Shown here in pieces: positions 55,823 to 64,000 of a stretch of 64,000 nt of DNA. A model generated the notes under the pieces. That model saw only the letters and a list, made by a program, of their open reading frames with translations, searched no databases and was not told the origin of the DNA. Location: the NCBI GenBank assembly GCA_036924085.1, contig JAVGWX010000007.1, forward strand, positions 105,170,428 to 105,234,427. Reading direction: 5' to 3'. Within the stretch, counting starts at the first letter, position 1, and every line of letters starts with the position of its first letter. This DNA comes from Ariolimax columbianus. Its lineage: Eukaryota > Mollusca > Gastropoda > Stylommatophora > Arionidae. A program made the position numbers and the translations under genes.

Positions 55823-56363
55823 GCAAGTTAAGGTAGCAGTGAAAAAGGCAAATGCAATGTTAGGTATGATAAAAAGAAATATTAAACATAGGAGCAAGGA
55901 AGTGATCGTCAAACTGTATAAAGCTTTAGTTAGACCTAGATTGGAGTACTGTGTACAGGTGTGGAGTCCTTATCATAGAGGGGACATAAACATGCTAGAA
56001 AGAATACAGAAAAGAGCGACAAAGATGATAGTGGGATTCCAGAATTACAGTTATGAGGAACGACTCAGAAAAACCGGCCTACAGTGTCTCGAAGAGAGAA
56101 GAATTCGTGGTGACTTAATACAGGTTTATAAGATGATCAGAGGAATCGATAAATTAGACTATAACAAGTTTTTAAAAATACAGCCACCTACAATAACACG
56201 AGGGCATAGCTACAAGCTGACTAAAGAGAGGTCCAGGTTAGATATTAGGAAATATTTTTTTAGTCAGAGAGTGGTGTCTGCTTGGAATGCATTGCCGGGG
56301 GAGGTAGTGGAGGCAGGGACAGTTAATGCCTTTAAGAATAAACTGGATGCGCATAGCTTTTAG
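55815..56363 (+). pseudogene. CR1 ORF2, C-terminal part after frameshift
   Basis: This 182-residue frame continues ORF2: VKVAVKKANAMLGMIK, LVRPRLEYCVQVWSPY, QKRATKMIVGFQNYSYEERL and [16 protein letters not shown]. It ends at TAG 56361-56363, before the 3' UTR. The WNALPxEVVEA ending is a CR1 hallmark. Confidence 0.9.
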
Positions 56364-56450
56364 AGCAAGGTGATGTAAATGTAACTGGTTGTATACAGAC
56401 TCTGCAGGGTCTTCTAAACCAGTATAAAGACGTTAAGTTAAGTTAAGTTA

Positions 56451-57300
56451 CAGCCACCATCTTCTCCCACACAAAACGGCATCTACAGCCACCCTCTTCT
56501 CCCACACAAACTTACAGCCCCCACCTACATCCACCACCTACAGCCCCCATCCACCACCTACAGCCCCCATCCACCATGTACAGCCACCATCTACAGCCCC
56601 CACCTACAGCCACCATCCACCACCTACAGCCACCACCTACAGCCCCCACCTACAGCCACCATCCACCACCTACAGCCTCCACCTACAGCCACCATCCACC
56701 ACCTACAGCCCCCACCTACAGCCACCATCCACCACCTACAGCCCCCACCTAAAGCCACCATCCACCACCTACAGCCCCCACCTACAGCAACCATCCACCA
56801 CCTACATCCCCCATCCACCACCTACAGCCACCATCCACCACCTACAGCCACCATCCACCACCTACAGCCACAATCCCCCACCTACAGCCACCACCCCCCA
56901 CCTACAGCCACCATCCACCACCTACAGCCCCCATCCACCACCTACAGCCCCCATCCACCACCTACAGCCCCCACCTACATCCCCCCCTACAGCCACCATC
57001 CCCCACCTACAGCCTCCACCTACATCCACCACCTACAGCCCCCACCTACATCCACCACCTACATCCCCCACCTACAGCCACCATCCCCCACCTACAGCCA
57101 CCATCCCCCACCTACATCCCCCACCTACATCCACCACCTACATCCCCCACCTACATCCACCACCTACATCCCCCACCTACAGCCACCATCCCCCACCTAC
57201 ATCCACCATCCCCCACCTACATCCCCCACCTACATCCTCCACCTACATCCCCCATCCACATCCACCACCTACATCCCCCACCTACAGCCCCCACCTACAG
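56451..57300. repeat. CCACCTACAGCC-type minisatellite
   Basis: Short modules CACCTACAGCC, CACCATCCACCA and CACCTACATCC combine into 12-33 bp units. The left half is CAGCC-rich and the right half CATCC-rich. The plus strand is C-rich with almost no G outside CAG. It starts immediately after the CR1 tail. Confidence 0.93.
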
Positions 57301-58394
57301 CCACCACCAGCAGCTACCAACTTCTCCCACACAAACCTTGACCTTCTGAAGCCCCAGATGTTTGAAGGACCAGATCTGGGTTGAGCTGTATCAAAATGGG
57401 TGAAGGTCGTTTGAGGGTACTGATGAGTGTCAGCTTACCCCAGAGCTCAGAACTGCAAACCTCCCCCTGCAAAGTTACAAGAGAGATTCTAGATGCCACA
57501 AGCAGGTTCAGGTTCAGCATCATTTTTTGTTTTTTAAAAAATTTTGTGTTTGCCTACTAGTTTCTAATGACGGAGGCCTGCCTATTCCGCCCCAGACCGT
57601 AGTCAATTTGTACGATACTAAGACGCATAAACTAGTGCTTGGATGCGTGTGTGTATCTGTTTGTACCTAGCCTGGTATTTCCGTCATGCTCCTCCCGTTG
57701 TTCCTTGCTTTTGATGATCCTCGTTGTCCTTCTTAGGTATGTGCACAAATATGCACAATTGTTTCCTGGGACCATTTTGGGAATGAGTATATTTATTTTC
57801 CTTCATACATGATTCGGATCTCTTTATTTATTTCCTGATTTAAATATATATATATATACCCCCCCCCCCCCCCCCCCCCCCCCCCCTTGTTAAATATTTT
57901 TTTTATAAAACCCTGTCATACATTTTATAAAAAATTGTGAAGATAGCAGTGTAGTGAGGTGTACAACGAGAATGAATGAAATGGAATGATTGTGAACTAT
58001 GACAAACAATATACTGGATACATAAGAATTAAGAGTACAATATAAATTAATTGAAAAGGGTCTTCCTTCTGTTGTGAGGCCCATCTGTGTTGACTTCCTT
58101 CCTTCTGGTCTTGGTGTATCAGGTTTTATCTGCTCTCATATATTTTTCCATCGCAGCCATGTACTTCAACTTGTAAGCGATTTACGGATTTGTGGGCCAC
58201 TTTGTAGATCCTTCGTTTCACCTGTGCCCTCTAGCTCTCGCAGTTAATTAGGTGTTGAATGTGTGGTAGGCTCAGGAATAGAAATCCAAAAAAAAAAAAA
58301 CAGAAAAAAAAAAAACAACAAAAAAAACGTGAAAGGTAGATAACTGATTAAATAATCAAAGATAAATAAGGTTCAGCATAAATAGGTTTGTGTC
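57301..58394. other. Unique sequence with simple tracts, no gene recognised
   Basis: A minus-strand frame (57314-57523) contains the acceptor-like CTTGTAACTTTGCAG and the donor-like GGGGTAAGC about 27 nt apart, but I see no recognisable protein. (TA)n/C29 and A-rich runs (58288-58327) lie within. The rest is unassigned. Confidence 0.35.
57843..57887. repeat. (TA)n followed by a 29-base poly(C) tract
   Basis: TAAATATATATATATATA is followed by an uninterrupted run of 29 C (57859-57887). Confidence 0.9.
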
Positions 58395-60855
58395 ACCAAA
58401 AGTAGGTTTGGGTTTGGTAGCGTGTAGCAAAATCTAGGTTTGGGTTTGGTAGCGTGTAGCAGAATCTAGGTTTGGGTTTGGTAGCGTGTAGCAGAATCTA
58501 GGTTTGGGTTTGGTAGCGTGTAGCAGAATCTAGGTTTGGGTTTGGTAGCGTGTAGCAGAATCTAGGTTTGGGTTTGGTAGCGTGTAGCAGAATCTAGGTT
58601 TGGGAGCATGTAGCAGAATCTAGGTTTGGTAACATGTAGCAGAATCTAGGTTTGGTAGCGTGTAGCAAAATCTAGGTTTGGGTTTGGTAGCGTGTAGCAG
58701 AATCTAGGTTTGGGTTTGGTAGCGTGTAGCAGAATCTAGGTTTGGGTTTGGTAGCGTGTAGCAGAATCTAGGTTTGGGTTTGGTAGCGTGTAGCAGAATC
58801 TAGGTTTGGGTTTGGTAGCGTGTAGCAGAATCTAGGTTTGGGTTTGGTAGCGTGTAGCAGAATCTAGGTTTGGGTTTGGTAGCGTGTAGCAGAATCTAGG
58901 TTTGGGTTTGGTAGCGTGTAGCAGAATCTAGGTTTGGGTTTGGTAGCGTGTAGCAGAATCTAGATTTGGGTTTGGTAGCGTGTAGCAGAATCTAGGTTTG
59001 GGTTTGGTAGCGTGTAGCAGAATCTAGGTTTGGGTTTGGTAGCGTGTAGCAGAATCTAGGTTTGGGTTTGGTAGCGTGTAGCAGAATCTAGGTTTGGGTT
59101 TGGTAGCGTGTAGCAGAATCTAGGTTTGGGTTTGGTAGCGTGTAGCAGAATCTAGGTTTGGGTTTGGTAGCGTGTAGCAGAATCTAGATTTGGGTTTGGT
59201 AGCGTGTAGCAGAATCTAGGTTTGGGTTTGGTAGCGTGTAACAGAATCTAGGTTTGGGTTTGGTAGCGTGTAGCAGAATCTAGGTTTGGGTTTGGTAGCG
59301 TGTAGCAGAATCTAGGTTTGGGTTTGGTAGCGTGTAGCAGAATCTAGGTTTGGGTTTGGTAGCGTGTAGCAGAATCTAGGTTTGGGTTTGGTAGCGTGTA
59401 GCAGAATCTAGGTTTGGGTTTGGTAGCGTGTAGCAGAATCTAGGTTTGGGTTTGGTAGCGTGTAGCAGAATCTAGGTTTGGGTTTGGTAGCGTGTAGCAG
59501 AATCTAGATTTGGGTTTGGTAGCGTGTAGCAGAATCTAGGTTTGGGTTTGGTAGCGTGTAGCAGAATCTAGGTTTGGGTTTGGTAGCGTGTAGCAGAATC
59601 TAGGTTTGGGTTTGGTAGCGTGTAGCAGAATCTAGGTTTGGGTTTGGTAGCGTGTAGCAGAATCTAGGTTTGGGTTTGGTAGCGTGTAGCAGAATCTAGG
59701 TTTGGGTTTGGTAGCGTGTAGCAGAATCTAGGTTTGGGAGCATGTAGCAGAATCTAGGTTTGGTAACATGTAGCAGAATCTAGGTTTGGTAGCGTGTAGC
59801 AAAATCTAGGTTTGGGTTTGGTAGCGTGTACCAGAATCTAGGTTTGGGTTTGGTAGCGTGTAGCAGAATCTAGGTTTGGGTTTGGTAGCGTGTAGCAGAA
59901 TCTAGGTTTGGGTTTGGTAGCGTGTAGCAGAATCTAGGTTTGGGTTTGGTAGCGTGTAGCAGAATCTAGGTTTGGGTTTGGTAGCGTGTAGCAGAATCTA
60001 GGTTTGGGTTTGGTAGCGTGTAGCAGAATCTAGGTTTGGGTTTGGTAGCGTGTAGCAGAATCTAGGTTTGGGTTTGGTAGCGTGTAGCAGAATCTAGGTT
60101 TGGGTTTGGTAGCGTGTAGCAGAATCTAGGTTTGGGTTTGGTAGCGTGTAGCAGAAACTAGGTTTGGGTTTGGTAGCGTGTAGCAGAATCTAGATTTGGG
60201 TTTGGTAGCGTGTAGCAGAATCTAGGTTTGGGTTTGGTAGCGTGTAGCAGAATCTAGGTTTGGGTTTGGTAGCGTGTAGCAGAATCTAGATTTGGGTTTG
60301 GTAGCGTGTAGCAGAATCTAGGTTTGGGTTTGGTAGCGTGTAGCAGAATCTAGATTTGGGTTTGGTAGCGTGTAGCAGAATCTAGGTTTGGGTTTGGTAG
60401 CGTGTAGCAGAATCTAGGTTTGGGTTTGGTAGCGTGTAGCAGAATCTAGGTTTGGGAGCATGTAGCAGAATCTAGGTTTGGTAACATGTAGCAGAATCTA
60501 GGTTTGGTAGCGTGTAGCAAAATCTAGGTTTGGGTTTGATAGCGTATAGCAGAATCTAGGTTTGGGTTTGGTAGCGTGTAGCAGAATCTAGGTTTGGGTT
60601 TGGTAGCGTGTAGCAGAATCTAGGTTTGGGTTTGGTAGCGTGTAGCAGAATCTAGATTTGGGTTTGGTAGCATGTAGCAGAATCTAGGTTTGGTAGCATG
60701 TAGCAGGATCTAGGTTTGGGTTTGGTAGCACGTAGCAGAATCTAGGTTTGGGAGCATGTAGCAGAATCTAGGTTTGGTAACGTGTAGCAGAATCTAGGTT
60801 TGGTAGCGTGTAGCAAAATCTAGGTTTGGGTTTGGTAGCGTGTAGCAGAATCTAT
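58395..60855. repeat. 32-bp minisatellite with higher-order pattern, 2.46 kb
   Basis: About 77 units contain TAGGTTTGGGTTTGGTAGCG with TGTAGCAGAATC. A distinctive block of three short variant units (TTTGGGAGCATG, TTTGGTAACATG, TTTGGTAGCG...GCAAAATC) occurs four times, at about 58601, 59735, 60453 and 60749. CTAGATTTGGG variants are also scattered. The G-strand has GG/GGG runs at T3 spacing. Confidence 0.97.
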
Positions 60856-61571
60856 CTTCACTTTAACCAATTGATATTACTGGTCCTGTAGCCAACTTTC
60901 ATGAAATTATTTCCCCTCTCACATGAAAACCAAGGAAACTCAAACATTTCTTCTTTCAACATTAAAACATGGTTATTTGTTTATTTGCATAAACTAGTTA
61001 TTACACAATTATCAGTTGATATGTTGTTGTTGTTTGGAATGCCCACAATGAGGAGGTTACTCTTATGTGTGTCCTGAAAAGGGCGTTAAGTCACAGGTTG
61101 TAGTAGCTTTCCTCACATCTCAAGCGTGCTGATGAAGATGGACCGATATCCTCCAGGCTTGGCGTCATCTGTGTGTAGCTGACTTCTACGGAGATCACGT
61201 CGAACCTCACCTTGTTAGCCAGACTGTTGTCCTTGACAACAGCCCATTTCCAGGACGACCAACGAGGAGGTCAGGTGAGGGTCGTGGCCAGTATATTTCT
61301 CCTGACCCTGGCTAACATTCTCTGATCAGTGTGTTTTGCCTGACCAGACGTTAGCCTCATCGTCCCATCAGGTGATCTAACTCTCTCTTCTGAGACTTTC
61401 AATAACTAACTTGATGGTATAATACCCAGTCCTATCTCTGGTCTTTTTTGTCCCTCGGACAAACTGGCAGCTTCTGTCTGTCTAGTCTCCATTGTAGAAC
61501 CAAAGATTTCTCACACATGTTCCCTAGGGCTTTAGACTACACTCCTCGTACTCTTAGGACGTGGTCCCTGG
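60856..61571. other. Unique sequence containing a possible coding remnant
   Basis: Apart from the frame at 61091-61270, I see no gene. Composition is mixed and no terminal repeats or duplications are clear. Confidence 0.35.
61091..61270 (-). other. Unassigned 59-codon minus-strand frame, coding-like composition
   Basis: The minus strand reads WKWAVVKDNSLANKVRFDV, then SVEVSYTQMTPSLEDIG and CEESYYNL before TGA. Third positions are G/C-rich and residue usage is protein-like, which fits a terminal exon. An in-frame TGA lies just upstream, and no AG acceptor separates it from the frame. So it may be a relic or a shifted exon. No family is recognised. Confidence 0.25.
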
Positions 61572-61695
61572 TGTCTCTCTCATACCTCAGTTTCTGTTAG
61601 GGAGCTCTCTCTCATACCTCAGTTTCTGTCGGGGAGCTCTCTCTCATACCTGTTTCTGTCAGGGAGCTCTCTCTCATACCTGTTTCTGTCAGGGA
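61572..61695. repeat. GGGAGCTCTCTCTCATACCT repeat, 4 copies
   Basis: Units of 32-36 bp contain GGGAGCTCTCTCTCATACCT and GTTTCTGTCA; the first two also have CA before GTTTC. Confidence 0.9.
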
Positions 61696-61724
61696 GCTCT
61701 GGCCGCTCCCTCTGACTATCTGAC

Positions 61725-61850
61725 ATAGACAGACTTGGCCTACACCTTAGGTACTTCTGACATGGACAGACTTGGCCTACACCTTAGGTACTTCTGACAT
61801 GGACAGACTTGGCCTACACCTTAGGTACTTCTGACATGGACAGTTTCACA
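61725..61850. repeat. 37-bp repeat, about 3.3 copies
   Basis: TTCTGACATGGACAGACTTG followed by GCCTACACCTTAGGTAC. Confidence 0.93.
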
Positions 61851-62320
61851 CTTACTTGAGCCCAGAGCTTCGTCCAGGGGTGACTAGTGTACATCCTTGA
61901 GCTTACCGCACTTCTGCACCCAGTAAGTATTTGTTTGAATAGACAGAAGTTACCACTGCTTAGAGTTTATGCTGCAAACTCAAGCCTCTAGGTCGCCTTT
62001 CCCAGCCAGTTTTCTCTCTCGTATCTTCGGAGTCTGGCCACTGTCCTTTTCAACAGACTAGAGTGCAAAGCCCTTGAACTCCACAGTTAGACCTTACGTA
62101 TCAGCTCTCCCAAATGTGCATCAGTTTTTATCCGTCTCCCATGCTCCCTAGACCTCATTTAAGCTCCACTTATTCCAACATTGGCCGTCATGTGGTACAC
62201 CCCATTGCTCAGCTTGTTGTTGGTGCAACCGTTGGTTGTAGCGTCTGTTCCCCATTTCTGGAGTCTCTACCAACTTTTCCTGGAATATCTATCTTCTCAC
62301 CAAATCATAGGCAGCTCTTC
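61851..62320. other. Sequence adjoining the family D LINE, no gene seen
   Basis: The part near 62110-62320 may be 3' UTR of the minus-strand LINE. No independent gene is evident. Confidence 0.35.
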
Positions 62321-62324
62321 ATTT

Positions 62325-64000
62325 CAGTTCAGATGCCATCTCCGCATCGAAGGTCGGCTGCAATGGATCTCCAGTGTACTCTCTTGCCATAATTGTCCAA
62401 TCTGAGAGGCTTTTTCCAGTCCATCTGTTATCAACCCACTTAAAGTGTTATCTACCTCTTGAACGACTGCCTTCCACCCTACCCTCCAGTATGGTTTTCA
62501 ACAAGGAGGTATGTTTAGTTATTTGACCAAAATAACGTAACTGTCTAACCCTTATTTCGGTCATTCATTCTCTTTTCCCCCCCAACTTTTTCAATACTTC
62601 CAAATTTGTTTTCTTCTCTTTCCAAGAAATGCGACCCAATCTTCTATATACCCACATTTCGAAGGCTTCAATACTCTTTTCCAACTTGTTATTCATTGTC
62701 CGTGTTTCTGCGCCATAAAGTAGTGACGAGTATACAGAACACCTGACAATTCTCATTTTCAATTTATGAATTATCTATATGAATGTCAGTATGTGTCGCA
62801 TGTTGTTGAAAACCATCTTGGCCATATCTATTATCTTTCTGATTTCTTGTTCGCAGCCGCCATCTTCCGTTATTATATGACCTAGATAGGAGAAACTCTA
62901 TTCCTGTTCCAGTAGTTGATCTTTTATTTTTATCTGCATACAAAGTTTTTTGTCACTTTCACCAAGTATCATAGTTTTTGTTTTCTTTATGTTTATGTCT
63001 AATCCAAAATCTTGACTTATTGTGTATATTGTTGTCACAAGCTCCTGTAATTCTTGCTCACTTTCTGCCATTAAACTGTATCATCCGCATATCTAAGATT
63101 GTTCATTGTCACTCCTCCAATAACAAGCCCTGGCATCCCCTCTATCTGTTTGAATATTTGTTCTGTGTAGATATTAAAAAGACAAGGGGATAATACACAC
63201 CCCTGCCTCACTCCTCATTTCACATCTATACTTGGAGCATAACTTTCCTGATTTGACTGTAGAAGTTTGTTCCCAGTACAGATTACAGAGCAGTCTATGT
63301 CTTTACCATCTAGACCTATTTTTTGGAGACATTTCATGAATTTTTCGTGTTGGTCAAAAAGTCTTCTGGTCGTCCATGAAGCAAATATAAATGTCATGAT
63401 GTATTTCTAGATATTTTCTGTCAGAGTTTGTAACAGAAACTTGCTTCCCTTGTTAAATTGTTCTTCTCGAACTGCCCTCTTATTCTCTCTTGTAAGATCT
63501 TGAGTAGTATTTTAATTGTGTGACTTATTAGAATTATTGTTCTAAAGTCTGAACATTCTGTTGCATGAGGTTTTTTTGGGAGTGTTATAAATGTAGATGT
63601 TTCTCAAGTCTGTTGGTATGCATCCAATATTGTATATGTCATTACACAGATCAGTAAGTATATCTGTACCAAACTCCTCTAGGGCCTCTATCATTTCTAT
63701 GTTTATGGGAGTCCGACCCTGTTGCTTTCCCTTTTCTCATAGTTTTGATCACATTTACCACCTCAGATCTGAAGATGCTGGGTCCTTCATTATGATATGT
63801 TGATGGTTTGGCTCCACGACTGTCCTCAAATAGTTCCCTTGTATGTTCCGCCCATCTGTTCGATATGTCATTCTCCTCCATCAAAATGGCCCCATTCTTA
63901 TCTCGGATGCCTCCCCCCCCACTCTGGGCTATCTGTGTCTTGTTTGTTGTTTTCTTTATCTCCATATGCATTTCTCTGGTATTACGTTTTAGTCCTATGT
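62325..64000 (-). pseudogene. RTE-type LINE (family D), RT and C-terminal region, runs off the window
   Basis: On the minus strand, entering from the window edge: the KKTTNK linker, MRKGKATGSDS, a fingers/palm region broken by frameshifts, then IDVKGGVRQG-like and NIYTEQIFKQIEGMPG sequence. LRYADDTV (intact catalytic box, about 63074-63097) follows. Next come VRCSVYSSLLYGAETRTM, AFEMWVYRRLGRISWKEK, FGQITKHTSLLKTILEG and the C-terminus HWRSIAADLRCGDGI with a stop near 62325. Multiple frameshifts and stops make it inactive. Its end matches the fragment at 41744-41850. Confidence 0.8.

Larger units (their letters stand above)
52193..56450 (+). mobile_element. Near-complete CR1 LINE
   Basis: A 4.26-kb element has a 5' UTR of about 370 bp, ORF1, an overlapping ORF2, and a 3' UTR ending in (TTAAG)n at about 56432-56450. 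The ORF1/ORF2 overlap is 22 bp in a different frame. The tail, without poly(A), and the esterase-type ORF1 are CR1 traits. Inactivating changes are a frameshift in ORF2 near 55780 and loss of a catalytic Asp. No target duplication is evident, which is normal for CR1. Confidence 0.92.

Noticed and set aside
17609..56450. CR1 3' ends often lie near minisatellites, suggesting CR1 tails seed arrays
   Set aside because: Arrays occupy over a third of the window, so proximity is expected by chance. No array unit matches the CR1 tail.
57314..57523. Possible 27-nt microexon on the minus strand between an acceptor-like and a donor-like motif
   Set aside because: The motifs are short and common, and no encoded protein or flanking exons are recognisable.
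58395..60855. Telomere-like TTTGGG motif, and TTAGGG in the 24-bp and 53-bp arrays
   Set aside because: The motifs occur once per 24-53 bp unit within longer non-telomeric units, so these are not telomeric or interstitial telomere tracts.

Overview
The window is eukaryotic nuclear DNA from an invertebrate animal. The evidence is a phase-compatible 3' splice site before one host exon, CR1, RTE-like and RNase H-bearing I/Jockey-like retrotransposons, a tRNA-derived SINE and LTR elements with 4-bp target duplications. A mollusc or annelid is my guess; nothing here fixes the phylum. There are no operons, CRISPR arrays or prokaryotic features.

Host coding content is small. The only gene I recognise is a DCAF5-like (DDB1/CUL4-associated factor 5) last exon at 1545-3743, with two in-frame amino-acid repeats. 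A 59-codon reading frame at 61091-61270 and one at 42319-42564 are unassigned.

About 24 kb, over a third of the window, is tandem repeat: more than 30 unrelated minisatellite families with units of about 21-57 bp. Several cover 1-2.5 kb (7.7-9.9, 33.9-36.9, 44.9-46.6, 58.4-60.9 kb). Many long reading frames in these arrays are artefacts of unit lengths divisible by three or lacking stops.

The rest is mostly broken mobile elements. At 19.9-27.9 kb an RTE-like LINE is interrupted by an RNase H LINE (13-bp duplication) and by a solo LTR (4-bp duplication ATAC), and carries a minisatellite grown from its own reverse-transcriptase codons. At 30.5-33.8 kb an LTR element with duplication CAAG encloses an antisense RNase H LINE fragment fused to a 28S rRNA 3' fragment. 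At 36.9-38.5 kb a related LTR sits inside a minisatellite and has grown its own internal one. At 52.2-56.45 kb lies a nearly complete CR1 with a zinc-finger/esterase ORF1 and an EN-RT ORF2, inactive by a frameshift and a catalytic substitution. Smaller CR1 pieces, a SINE inside one of them, and two other LINE families fill the gaps.

The main theme is two-way traffic between transposons and minisatellites: elements insert into arrays (10.7, 30.5, 36.9, 39.9 kb), and arrays arise from element sequence (25.0, 27.5, 37.5, 41.8 kb).
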